Under the pieces are notes generated by a model, which saw only the letters and a program-made list of their open reading frames with translations, was not told the origin of the DNA and made no database searches. Positions 1 to 7,646 of a DNA stretch of 36,752 bases are shown here, one piece after another. The position numbers were made by a program, and so were the translations under genes. The number at the start of each line of letters is the position of its first letter. Position 1 is the first letter of the stretch. Source of the stretch: Alphaproteobacteria bacterium (GTDB lineage Bacteria; Bacteroidota; Bacteroidia; Chitinophagales; Chitinophagaceae); the NCBI GenBank assembly GCA_030053915.1, contig JASGCT010000019.1, positions 1 to 36,752 on the forward strand. The letters are read 5' to 3'.

Positions 1-48
1 AAAAAAAAACGCTACTAAAGTTATATTTTTAAGTTTTAAACTCTTCAT

Positions 49-825
49 TTAGATGGGTTTGGACTTAGATTCAATGGATATCATTTTAAAACTTAATTGA
101 GCAAAATCAGCAATAGTTAAATTTTCAGCTCTTTTTGAAAAAATTGGGTCTTTAAGAACCCGATCTGTAAAATAAGGTTTCAGTGGGTTACGTAACATTT
201 TTCTACGTTGTCCGAAACCGGCTTTAACTAATGTTTTAAAGCATGTAAAAGAGGCTATTTCAATGAGAAGTTTTTTGGGTTTAAATAATACAACGGCGCT
301 TTGAACCTTAGGTGGCGGGTTAAAATCTGTAGGTGGAATGATCATTATTATTTCAACATCAAAGAAATATTGTGTTATCACAGATAAAATTCCATAAGCT
401 TTTGAGTTTGGTTGAGCTACAATTCTTTCAGCTACTTCTTTTTGAAACATTCCTATTACACCTTGAATATTTTTTTGCCAGTGGATAATTTTAAATATAA
501 TTTGGCTGGAGATATTATAAGGGAAGTTTCCGATTATCACAGCGGGTTCATGAAAGGGGTAATCTAATTTTAATATATCAGCGCAGATAATTTTTTGGTT
601 TATAGACGGGAAGACATTTTTTAAATAGGCTACTTTATCGGGGTCAATTTCTACAAAACAGGGCTGAATTTCAGGATTTTTAAGAATATATTTTGTTAAT
701 GCGCCGCCACCAGGTCCTATTTCTAATACATTTTTACATTGAAACGTTTCAATAGTTTTCACAATTGTCTTAGCGATGTGGTCATTTATTAAAAAATGTT
801 GTCCCAATTCTTTTTTTAAAATCAT
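49..825 (-). CDS. rsmA: 16S rRNA adenine dimethyltransferase RsmA (KsgA)
   Basis: It dimethylates the two adjacent adenines in the 3'-terminal hairpin of 16S rRNA, using S-adenosylmethionine, late in 30S assembly. The protein starts with the family hallmark LGQHFL (residues 5-10), has the SAM-binding loop EIGPGGG near residue 36, and the catalytic NFPYNIS motif (family form NLPYNIS) near residue 100. Its length of 258 residues is normal. I chose the ATG at 825. An in-frame TTG at 834 would add three residues, but it overlaps a promoter-like GATATTTG. The gene is divergent from pdxA, with about 67 nt between the starts. The family assignment is secure. Confidence 0.96.
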   Translation of the reverse strand: MILKKELGQHFLINDHIAKTIVKTIETFQCKNVLEIGPGGGALTKYILKNPEIQPCFVEIDPDKVAYLKNVFPSINQKIICADILKLDYPFHEPAVIIGNFPYNISSQIIFKIIHWQKNIQGVIGMFQKEVAERIVAQPNSKAYGILSVITQYFFDVEIIMIIPPTDFNPPPKVQSAVVLFKPKKLLIEIASFTCFKTLVKAGFGQRRKMLRNPLKPYFTDRVLKDPIFSKRAENLTIADFAQLSFKMISIESKSKPI

Positions 826-831
826 AATTTG

Positions 832-839
832 CAAATATC
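832..839 (-). promoter_or_regulatory. Candidate -7 box of rsmA (GATATTTG)
   Basis: Read on the minus strand, GATATTTG differs at one position from the Bacteroidota -7 consensus TAnnTTTG. It ends 6 nt before the rsmA ATG, which would leave almost no 5' leader. No TTG lies at the usual -33 distance, so this is tentative. Confidence 0.35.
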
Positions 840-864
840 CATAAAATTATTGACAAATTTGTTG

Positions 865-872
865 TACCTTTA
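865..872 (+). promoter_or_regulatory. Candidate -7 box of pdxA (TACCTTTA)
   Basis: TACCTTTA matches TAnnTTTG except at the last base and lies 20 nt before the pdxA ATG, in the short divergent rsmA/pdxA intergenic region. The nearest upstream TTG (850-852) is too close to be a standard -33 element. Confidence 0.4.
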
Positions 873-892
873 CAAAAAGTTAATAAATATTT

Positions 893-1969
893 ATGGAAGA
901 AAAAAAAATGAAACCGCTTTTAGGCATTACTTGTGGTGATATAAATGGCATAGGCTTAGAGATTATTTTCAAATGTTTGAGCGATAATAGGGTTTTAGAA
1001 TTTTGTACGCCCATAATTTTTGCCAGTAGTAATCTAATAAATTATTTAAATAAAGGTTTGGAGAATCCCTTACATTTTGTAATTGTTCATGATTGGGCAA
1101 AGATAAATCATGGTCAAACCAATGTTTTTAATGCTTGGAACGAACCTGTAGTTGTAATGCCTGGTGAGATCAATGATTCTGGAGGAAGATTGGCTTATCA
1201 CTCTCTTAAAACAGCCGTAAATGCTTTACAAAAAAAGCAAATTGATTGTTTGGTAACTGCGCCCATTTGTAAATCTAATTTGCCGCAAAGTCAATTTAAT
1301 TTTACAGGACATACGCCTTATTTTAAAGAAGAATTTAAATTAGATGATGTACTTATGATATTGTATGGTGAGCGTTTGCGTGTGGGTTTAGTAACCGAAC
1401 ATATACCTATTAAAGATGTGTCGTCTCATTTAAGTATCAAATCTATTCAAAGTAAATTAAAACTATTCAACACGTCTCTCATTCAAGATTTTAATATTAT
1501 AAAGCCAAGAATTGCCGTTTTAGCTTTGAATCCGCATGCGGGCGATAATGGTTTGATTGGCAAGGAGGAGAAAGACATCATAATTCCAGCCATAAAAACT
1601 TTGGGAAATGATTATTTAGTTCAGGGTCCTTTTAGTGCGGATGCGTTTTTTGCTCAGGGAACCTATTTAGAATTTGATGGTGTATTAGCGATGTATCACG
1701 ACCAAGGACTTATTCCTTTAAAAACAATTGAAAATCAAGTTGGTAGTGTTAATTACACTGCAGGTTTGCCTTTTGTGAGAACCAGTCCGGATCATGGACC
1801 TGCTTTTAATATAGCTGGTAAGGGTAAAGCAGACAATCAATCTTTTTTATCTGCTATTTTTGAAGCTGTTCATTTATATAAAAATCGTTTAAATTACCAA
1901 GAAAACAATAAAAATCCAATTAAAAAATTAAGTCATAAAATTATTAGCAATAATTCGTATGATGAATAA
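893..1969 (+). CDS. pdxA: 4-hydroxythreonine-4-phosphate dehydrogenase PdxA
   Basis: It oxidises 4-phosphohydroxy-L-threonine with NAD in the DXP-dependent route to pyridoxal 5'-phosphate. The 358 residues are collinear with the family. They show CGDINGIG near residue 14 (family GDPNGIG), substrate-contacting GHT at 139-141, and the three expected metal-ligand histidines at 170 (TEHIPI), 215 (NPHAGD) and 269 (MYHDQG). The PFVRTSPDHGPAFNIAGKG motif follows. An alternative ATG at 908 would remove five lysine/glutamate-rich residues. The gene converges on the glycosyltransferase with only 4 nt between the stop codons. No other PLP-synthesis gene is nearby. Confidence 0.96.
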   Translation: MEEKKMKPLLGITCGDINGIGLEIIFKCLSDNRVLEFCTPIIFASSNLINYLNKGLENPLHFVIVHDWAKINHGQTNVFNAWNEPVVVMPGEINDSGGRLAYHSLKTAVNALQKKQIDCLVTAPICKSNLPQSQFNFTGHTPYFKEEFKLDDVLMILYGERLRVGLVTEHIPIKDVSSHLSIKSIQSKLKLFNTSLIQDFNIIKPRIAVLALNPHAGDNGLIGKEEKDIIIPAIKTLGNDYLVQGPFSADAFFAQGTYLEFDGVLAMYHDQGLIPLKTIENQVGSVNYTAGLPFVRTSPDHGPAFNIAGKGKADNQSFLSAIFEAVHLYKNRLNYQENNKNPIKKLSHKIISNNSYDE

Positions 1970-1973
1970 ATGG

Positions 1974-2957
1974 CTAATAGTTGAGCCAATTATTTACTTG
2001 ATTATAGAGAGCATTTATGTTTTGGTTTAGCATGCATTTAAAATGTTTTTGGGGACATTTTAGTGTTCCATGTTGATGGCAGGGGCTACAGGTTATTGAT
2101 TCTACTTGAAAATTAGTTACATGTAAATTTTCTGGGAATATTTTAGGTAAAAAAGGCGTATAACCTAATGTTGGATTGGTAGCCCCCCAGATAGCAAAAA
2201 TTTTCTTTTTTAAAGCGGCGGCAATATGTTGCATACCGGTATCAAGTGAGATAATACATTGCGACATATCAATAATTTTTGCAGATTCTATTAAGGTTGT
2301 TTTTCCGACTAAATTAATAACGTTTTGATGTAGGGTATTGTCAATTATTTGAGTTGCTAATTGTATATCTTCTTTACCACCAAGTAAAACAACTGGGGCA
2401 AGAATGTTATTAAGTCCTTCAATAACTTTTGAACTCGGTAATTGTTTGGTAGTATAAGAAGCACCGATTACCCACACCAGGTAGTGATTGGGTAAATTGG
2501 GAATGGGTGTGTCTTGTGGATAAAAAAAATCCAAGCCTTGGTTGTCGTATAAAACATTTATTTTAGCTAATGGTAAAAAAAAACGTTCTACAATATGTAA
2601 ATAAGGTTTGAAAGGGATTCTGAATTTTATCCATAAAAACCGTTGCCAGCGATAGGTATTAAACGCCAGTACTTTAATTTTTAGATACCAACAAAATCGC
2701 TTCGATCTTAAATTATTGTGAAGGTCTATAATCCAATCAAAATTTTCGGATTTTAACGCATTTATTGTATCAGTATGTTCTTTAGAGTATTCCCAAACTT
2801 TTTTAAGGTAAGGGTTATATTGAAATAAAGGTGCAAATTGCTTTTTAGTTAGGTAATGTATTTCAGCATTGGGGATTTGTTGATAGAGACAGCGCACCAC
2901 TGCTGAGGTTAGCACTATGTCACCAATTGACGAGAATCGAATTATCAATATTTTCAT
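1974..2957 (-). CDS. Glycosyltransferase family 9 (heptosyltransferase-like)
   Basis: This is a GT9/GT-B glycosyltransferase of the ADP-heptose:LPS heptosyltransferase type, probably acting in the cytoplasm on a lipopolysaccharide core or similar glycolipid. It opens with MKILIIRFSSIGDIVLTSAV, the family N-terminal strand-loop. Near residue 240 it has the signature SLDTGMQHIAAAL, where the Asp and His belong to the nucleotide-sugar site. The C-terminus has a cysteine-rich stretch (ITCSPCHQHGTLKCPQKHFKC) of the type often seen at the end of this family. The donor and acceptor cannot be told from sequence, so WaaC/WaaF/WaaQ names would be guesses. It is monocistronic and convergent with pdxA. 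Confidence 0.88.
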   Translation of the reverse strand: MKILIIRFSSIGDIVLTSAVVRCLYQQIPNAEIHYLTKKQFAPLFQYNPYLKKVWEYSKEHTDTINALKSENFDWIIDLHNNLRSKRFCWYLKIKVLAFNTYRWQRFLWIKFRIPFKPYLHIVERFFLPLAKINVLYDNQGLDFFYPQDTPIPNLPNHYLVWVIGASYTTKQLPSSKVIEGLNNILAPVVLLGGKEDIQLATQIIDNTLHQNVINLVGKTTLIESAKIIDMSQCIISLDTGMQHIAAALKKKIFAIWGATNPTLGYTPFLPKIFPENLHVTNFQVESITCSPCHQHGTLKCPQKHFKCMLNQNINALYNQVNNWLNY

Positions 2958-2988
2958 TGATTATAATTTAAAAGGCTAAGGGATGTAT

Positions 2989-2996
2989 CAAATGTA
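2989..2996 (-). promoter_or_regulatory. Candidate -7 box of the GT9 gene (TACATTTG)
   Basis: TACATTTG on the minus strand is a perfect TAnnTTTG match, 31 nt before the ATG at 2957. No -33 TTG is seen at a good distance. Confidence 0.4.
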
Positions 2997-3053
2997 TTGC
3001 ATTTAAACACCTTATTAGATTTTGACCCATTATTGTTTACATGCAATACAAAA

Positions 3054-3782
3054 TTATATTTTCTTTTGAGCGAAGGCAAATTTATATACAACAGGAAACG
3101 TTGTAACAACAACAATACCAATTACAATCAGCTCTAAATGTTTGGTTAAATCGAAATTATAAAGGTGCATGAGCCATTTTTGAATAAAAAAACCGCCTAA
3201 GAGCATCGACCCCACCCAGGCAAAACATCCTAAGATATTATAAAAGACAAAAGTAGATTTATTCATTTTAACAATGCCGGCAATAATGGGTGCAAAAGTT
3301 CGAACAAATGGTAAAAACCGACCTGCTACTATTGCCATGACACCATATTTTTCGTAAAATAATTGAGCTTGTTTTAAGTATTTTTGTTTAAAAAAGGTAC
3401 TATCTTTCCAGTCGTACATTTTACTACCAACTTTAAAGCCAAAACCATAACCAACAATATTGCCTAAAATACCTGCAATCGAGATTAAAATTATGAGTAA
3501 TATTAAGCTAATATATTCGTTAACATGTATATTATTACCAAAATAGTTTAAAAAATTTGTCATAATGTCTTGAACGTAGATGCCTGTTACAAAAAGTAAG
3601 CTATCGCCAGGTAAGAAAAAACCTACAAATAAACCCGTTTCGGCAAAAATAACTAATAAGATTACAATTAAGCCACCGTGTTGAATATAAAACTGAGGCT
3701 GAAGTAGGTTTGACCAATGAAAGGAAGATTGAATAAAATTAAGAAGTGTAAAATTCATATTTAATAATGTTGATAAAATCAT
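3054..3782 (-). CDS. DedA/SNARE-associated family membrane protein
   Basis: This is a polytopic inner-membrane protein of the DedA superfamily (PF09335). Some members of that family are undecaprenyl-phosphate or phospholipid translocases, but the role here is not established. The 242 residues contain the two family hallmarks: GFFLPGDSLLF near residue 54 and the re-entrant motif GRFLPFVRTFAPIIAG near residue 153. Several long hydrophobic segments surround them. The ATG overlaps the stop of the upstream symporter (ATGA), which supports this start over a Met eight residues later and implies translational coupling. Confidence 0.9.
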   Translation of the reverse strand: MILSTLLNMNFTLLNFIQSSFHWSNLLQPQFYIQHGGLIVILLVIFAETGLFVGFFLPGDSLLFVTGIYVQDIMTNFLNYFGNNIHVNEYISLILLIILISIAGILGNIVGYGFGFKVGSKMYDWKDSTFFKQKYLKQAQLFYEKYGVMAIVAGRFLPFVRTFAPIIAGIVKMNKSTFVFYNILGCFAWVGSMLLGGFFIQKWLMHLYNFDLTKHLELIVIGIVVVTTFPVVYKFAFAQKKI

Positions 3783-5062
3783 AATGTAGTTTTAACGGGT
3801 TGATAAGCATTTTCCCACTTTGCAACAACGGTGGTAGCTATAGAATTTCCATAGACGTTCGTCATAGCTCTAAACATATCACAAAAATGGTCGATAGGTA
3901 AAATTAAAGCGATGCCTTCAGGTGGGATTTTAAACATTGCACACACAGCAATAATTACAACTAATGAAGCTCTGGGCACGCCGGCAATGCCTTTACTAGT
4001 AACCATGAGTACTAATAACATAGAAATTTGTGTTCCGATATCTAAATGAATACCATAAGCTTGGGCAATTGTAATACTGGCAAAAGTCATGTACATCATG
4101 CTGCCATCTAAATTAAATGAATATCCCAGGGGTAGAATAAAAGAAACGATTTTATTGTTACAGCCATGTTTTTCTAATTCTTCGGTTAATTTTGGAAATA
4201 CGGCTTCACTACTTGTAGTGGTAAAAGCAATAATCAAAGGGTCTTTGATAGCTTTGATTAAATATTTTAAATTGGCACCTAAGATGAGCCATCCTGCTAA
4301 GGATAAAACAAACCATAAAACCACAATTCCTACTAAAAAATATAAAAGGAAATCGCGGTAAAACACAAAAATGCCCAATCCTTTTAAAGCAATAATAGAC
4401 GCCACTGCCCCAAAAACTCCTAAAGGAGCAAATTTCATAACATAATTGACCATTTTTAAAATGATATCTGCTACAATTTCAAAAATATGAATGATTGGCT
4501 TGGCTTTTTCGCCAATGGCTGAAGCGGCAACACCAAAAAAAATACTAAAAACAACTATTTGTAAAATTTCGTTAGAAGCCATTGCTGAAATAAAACTATT
4601 CGGGAAAATATGTTCTATAAAATGGTGTAAAGTAAAGGCTTGGGTTTTGCTTTCGATGCTTGTAGCGCCACTTATATCGGCTAAATCAAGTTCTAAGCCA
4701 GTTCCAGGATTAAAAATATTTACCAAAATTAAGCCAATTAATAAACTTGTTAAAGAGGCTAAAATGAACCATAGTAAAGCCTTACCCCCTACCCTGCCAA
4801 CAGTTTTTATATCACCCATTTTATAAATACCAACAACTAAAGTACTAAAAACCAATGGCGCAATTATCATTTGCACGAGTCTTAAAAATATCGTAGTTAA
4901 TAATTTAATATTATTAGAAAAAGCATTTAAGCCGTCTGCACTGATAGTGCCGTTTTTTGAAAATGTATTGATAATGTAACCGACTACGATACCAAAGACC
5001 ATAGCCAATACAATAAAAAGCGTTAATTTACTTTTAGTTTGGGGTGGGGAAACTGAAGCCAT
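3779..5062 (-). CDS. Dicarboxylate/amino acid:cation symporter (DAACS family)
   Basis: It is a secondary transporter of the GltP/DctA family (PF00375), coupling uptake of an acidic amino acid or dicarboxylate to Na+ or H+. Visible hallmarks are the serine-rich re-entrant loop TTTSSEAVFPKL, then PLGYSFNLDGSMMYMT, GIAGVPRASLVV and the C-terminal PIDHFCDMFRAMTNVYGNS with its conserved Asp residues. The length of 427 residues is typical. The substrate cannot be chosen between glutamate/aspartate and C4-dicarboxylates by eye. It is the first gene of a two-gene unit with the DedA protein, overlapping by 4 nt. Confidence 0.93.
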   Translation of the reverse strand: MASVSPPQTKSKLTLFIVLAMVFGIVVGYIINTFSKNGTISADGLNAFSNNIKLLTTIFLRLVQMIIAPLVFSTLVVGIYKMGDIKTVGRVGGKALLWFILASLTSLLIGLILVNIFNPGTGLELDLADISGATSIESKTQAFTLHHFIEHIFPNSFISAMASNEILQIVVFSIFFGVAASAIGEKAKPIIHIFEIVADIILKMVNYVMKFAPLGVFGAVASIIALKGLGIFVFYRDFLLYFLVGIVVLWFVLSLAGWLILGANLKYLIKAIKDPLIIAFTTTSSEAVFPKLTEELEKHGCNNKIVSFILPLGYSFNLDGSMMYMTFASITIAQAYGIHLDIGTQISMLLVLMVTSKGIAGVPRASLVVIIAVCAMFKIPPEGIALILPIDHFCDMFRAMTNVYGNSIATTVVAKWENAYQPVKTTL

Positions 5063-5076
5063 AAAAAAATTTATGG

Positions 5077-5084
5077 TAAAGATA
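5077..5084 (-). promoter_or_regulatory. Candidate -7 box of the symporter-dedA unit (TATCTTTA)
   Basis: TATCTTTA on the minus strand has one mismatch to TAnnTTTG and ends 14 nt before the symporter ATG. The surroundings are extremely AT-rich, so chance matches are easy. Confidence 0.35.
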
Positions 5085-5224
5085 ATTAAAATATTTTATA
5101 TTTTTATTTAAATATTAAAAAAAATAATTCTTATATATATAAAAATTTAAAAAAGGGAAATTATAGAGAGCTAATATTATCATAAAGGATAAACACGCAG
5201 GTTCCTCCCAACGAGGGTCGCCCA

Positions 5225-5243
5225 AAAAATGAATTCCATTTTT
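5225..5243 (-). terminator. Weak AT-rich hairpin after the SUMF1-like gene
   Basis: AAAAATG (5225-5231) pairs with CATTTTT (5237-5243) around a 5-nt loop, 16 nt past the stop of the SUMF1-like gene. The A-run would read as a U-run on the minus strand. The stem is short and AT-rich. Confidence 0.3.
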
Positions 5244-5258
5244 ATGCGGTTCTAATTC

Positions 5259-6161
5259 TTAATTTGAAGAACTGGAAGCTAGGCGAAAGCCGGCGAAGCT
5301 GATTCTAAAGCTAGGATTGAGGGCGTCACGATAACTAACACGCCCACGTCTGGGGTCGTAGTACCAGCTTCCGCCACGAACAATCTTAGAAGTCCCGGTA
5401 TTCGGACCCATGGGATTAGTAACCGCAACGCTACTATAAACCCCGTACCAATCGCTACACCACTCCCAAACATTGCCACTCATATCAAAAAGGGTTAAAG
5501 CATTCGCCTGCTTTGCACCTACTGGATGCGTAGTACCGTTACCATTGCCATAATGCCATGCTACACTATCACTGATATTAGTACCACTATAAATATATCT
5601 ATAGGTACTATTTGAACCGCCCCGTGCTGCGTATTCCCATTCGGCTTCAGTTGGCAAACGATAGCTTTTTCCTGTCAACTGATTCAACTTTGTAACAAAT
5701 GTTTGACAATCGTTCCAATTTACGGATTCAACTGGACTTTGTAAATTGTCCTTAAAATAACTTGGATGATTACCCATGACGTCTAACCATAATTGTTGTG
5801 TAACCTCAAAACGACAAATTTTATAACTACCCAAAGTTATTTTCTGCGTGGCTGGGCTAAAATTAACACTAAAGCCATCACCGTTATTAGTAAGTTGTTC
5901 GTTCGTGGCGCCCATGGTAAAAGTATCACCCGGTATTAGTAACATATTGGCTTCTAAATTAGCTAAATTCAAACTATCAGACCTTTGAGCGGTGCTTGAA
6001 TCGTTTTTGTTACAACCTAAAAACAAGAGGCTCATCAATATTAGCATCATCAAACTTAAACAAAATAATTTTTTTATATTCTTCAACTCTATAGTTATTT
6101 TTAAGAGGCAAAATAATTTTTTAAAGCCAAGATCAGTTAAGAGGCTTATAAAAGGGTTCAT
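5259..6161 (-). CDS. SUMF1/formylglycine-generating-enzyme-like lipoprotein
   Basis: The body is an FGE-sulfatase fold (PF03781), from about residue 73 to the C-terminus. It contains RLPTEAEWEYAARGG, DMSGNVWEWCSDWYG, IVRGGSW and AGFRLA. Where real formylglycine enzymes carry the catalytic cysteine pair (YCRCAYR-type), this protein reads RRGRVSYRDA, so it should not be an active FGE. A structural or binding role, as in GldJ/GldK-type proteins, is possible, but it is much shorter than those. A lipobox (SLLFLGC) indicates a lipoprotein. The start is uncertain: ATG 6203 is in-frame but spans a TAACTTTG promoter box; ATG 6161 follows that box by 14 nt; TTG 6086 would give an ideal 25-residue lipoprotein signal and 275 residues. 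Confidence 0.85.
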   Translation of the reverse strand: MNPFISLLTDLGFKKLFCLLKITIELKNIKKLFCLSLMMLILMSLLFLGCNKNDSSTAQRSDSLNLANLEANMLLIPGDTFTMGATNEQLTNNGDGFSVNFSPATQKITLGSYKICRFEVTQQLWLDVMGNHPSYFKDNLQSPVESVNWNDCQTFVTKLNQLTGKSYRLPTEAEWEYAARGGSNSTYRYIYSGTNISDSVAWHYGNGNGTTHPVGAKQANALTLFDMSGNVWEWCSDWYGVYSSVAVTNPMGPNTGTSKIVRGGSWYYDPRRGRVSYRDALNPSFRISFAGFRLASSSSN

Positions 6162-6175
6162 ACTTGTTTTTTTGG

Positions 6176-6183
6176 CAAAGTTA
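6176..6183 (-). promoter_or_regulatory. Candidate -7 box of the SUMF1-like gene (TAACTTTG)
   Basis: TAACTTTG on the minus strand is a perfect TAnnTTTG match ending 14 nt before the ATG at 6161. It argues against starting translation at 6203. No -33 TTG is seen. Confidence 0.45.
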
Positions 6184-6271
6184 GTATTTTTTTGGGATTT
6201 CATAATTATTTTTTTTTAGCAAAATCACGCCGTCCTGAGGACACCCTTTAGTTCTTCAGACGAAAAAACAA

Positions 6272-6426
6272 TTTTTCACCGCAGAGGCGCAGAGACGCAG
6301 AGGATGGGATTCATTTATTTTTCCTATTATCCTTGTTCAGACATTTTTTTTCACCGCAGAGACGCAGAGACACAGAGGATGGGATTCATTTATTTTTCCT
6401 AAACACCCTATTATCCTTGTTCAAAC
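6272..6426. repeat. 54-nt direct repeat, two copies 75 nt apart
   Basis: Copy 1 covers 6272-6325 and copy 2 covers 6347-6400, with two substitutions between them. The last 28 nt (6298-6325 and 6373-6400) are identical. Each copy starts TTTTTCACCGCAGAG, continues with short GCAGAGACGCAGAG-like units and ends in GGATTCATTTATTTTTCCT. Both are followed by ATTATCCTTGTTCA; in copy 2 a 9-nt AAACACCCT is inserted first. A degenerate piece (ACACCCTTTAGTTCTTCAGACGAAAAAA) precedes copy 1. CACCGCAGAGRCGCAGAG tracts occur as dispersed intergenic repeats in many bacterial genomes, so this is probably a dispersed repeat family rather than a gene. Confidence 0.85.
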
Positions 6427-6581
6427 GAAAAAATAGATTTAAAAAATAGATTTTGGCATAATGGACAAAAAGTATGCTGGTCTCAAAATTCTAATTATTA
6501 TAACAGAGCCCTATTTTTACAAACTAATCTAACTATTTCTCCCGTTTATACTATTTTTTCTTTTTAATTAAAAAAAATGAG

Positions 6582-6589
6582 TAATTTTG
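6582..6589 (+). promoter_or_regulatory. Candidate -7 box of the histidine kinase gene (TAATTTTG)
   Basis: TAATTTTG is a perfect TAnnTTTG match ending 3 nt before the ATG at 6593, so transcription would begin at or inside the start codon. No TTG is present at the -33 distance, which lowers confidence. Confidence 0.35.
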
Positions 6590-6592
6590 AGC

Positions 6593-7636
6593 ATGGTACG
6601 TTTACCCCGAACAGCAATTTATTGGATCTGTCAATTCTCTGGCTGGATATTTTATGCTAGTAGTTTGATGTTTTTTGCTTTTGTTTTTGAAAGTAAAATT
6701 AGAGAAGTATTACTCTATAGGCTTCTTTTACAAATCGTTTTAGGTGTCGTTTTTACTGATATTTTAAGAAATATTATTTTATATTTCAAAATTCAAGTGC
6801 CGCTAAGTATAAAAAAACTATTTCATTTATTGATTTGGGTACTTATTTTATTAACCACTATGAATTTATTAAATAGTATTTTAGTTGAATATTTTAAATG
6901 GTATGAAGCTAATAGTAGAATTAATATTTTTCAACGGTTTTTAATTAATTCGGTTTTCGATTCACCTACCTTTATTATGTGGGTTTCTATTTATTATTTT
7001 TGGCATTATTTTGAATGGAATAAAAAAAAAGATTTAGAAGATGCCCACCTCAAAACTGCTTTAAAAGAATTAGAATTACATAATATTAAAACCAATATTA
7101 ACCCTCATTTTATTTTTAATGCCTTAAACTGTATTCGTGCTTTAGTGGACGAGAACCCAAGTTCAGCCAGAATTGGCATCACTAAACTAAGTTCAATTCT
7201 TAGGCAAAGTTTGCAAGCAAACTCGATTGAATTGAATACGATTGACGCTGAATTAAAAATTGTTAATGATTATTTAGATTTAGAAAAAATACGTTTTGAA
7301 GACCGCCTTATTATTGAACAACATATTGAAAAAGATATTGAAAACTATCAAATTCCGGTTATGATGTTACAAATTTTAGTTGAAAATGCCATCAAACATG
7401 GTATAGATAAACAAACCGAACCTAGTACAATCAAAATATCTATTATCAAAGAAAATCATTTTATTATTCTTGGGATAATAAATAAAGGTATTTATGAGCC
7501 CAAAAAAGATAATCAAGGCTTTGGCTTAAAAAGTACCAAAGAACGTCTGCAGCTTCTGTATCCTAATAATGCCGAATTTAGTATTGAAAATTTACCCTCA
7601 CAAGAAGTATTAGCCCAAATTAAAATACCCATTTAA
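6593..7636 (+). CDS. LytS/YehU-type sensor histidine kinase
   Basis: It is a membrane sensor kinase of the HisKA_7/His_kinase family (PF06580), the usual partner of LytTR regulators. The first ~140 residues hold about four hydrophobic segments with no recognisable ligand domain. A short linker with coiled-coil character leads to the phospho-acceptor motif NPHFIFNALN, with His172. The ATPase part has LQILVENAIKHGI (N box) and GFGLKSTKERL (G box). I chose the ATG at 6593. A TTG two codons upstream overlaps a promoter-like box. The response regulator starts 10 nt after the stop, so the two form one operon. The stimulus is unknown. Confidence 0.93.
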   Translation: MVRLPRTAIYWICQFSGWIFYASSLMFFAFVFESKIREVLLYRLLLQIVLGVVFTDILRNIILYFKIQVPLSIKKLFHLLIWVLILLTTMNLLNSILVEYFKWYEANSRINIFQRFLINSVFDSPTFIMWVSIYYFWHYFEWNKKKDLEDAHLKTALKELELHNIKTNINPHFIFNALNCIRALVDENPSSARIGITKLSSILRQSLQANSIELNTIDAELKIVNDYLDLEKIRFEDRLIIEQHIEKDIENYQIPVMMLQILVENAIKHGIDKQTEPSTIKISIIKENHFIILGIINKGIYEPKKDNQGFGLKSTKERLQLLYPNNAEFSIENLPSQEVLAQIKIPI

Positions 7637-7646
7637 AATTTATTAT

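Larger units (their letters stand above)
6204..6592. other. Non-coding stretch between the SUMF1-like and histidine kinase genes
   Basis: About 390 nt without a credible gene. It holds a GTCCTGAGGAC palindrome (6233-6243), the direct repeats described separately (6272-6426), and the putative histidine kinase promoter at its right end. The repeat part is clearly less AT-rich than its surroundings. Confidence 0.7.

Noticed and set aside
4089..4826. Plus-strand ORFs inside the symporter gene
   Set aside because: They are complementary to a full-length conserved transporter and show no family features.
5279..6219. Small ORFs overlapping the SUMF1-like gene
   Set aside because: They overlap the conserved FGE-fold frame in other frames and have no recognisable content.
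6272..6426. Possible CRISPR array
   Set aside because: There are only two copies and the copies diverge, the 21-nt gap between them is not spacer-like, and no cas genes are nearby.
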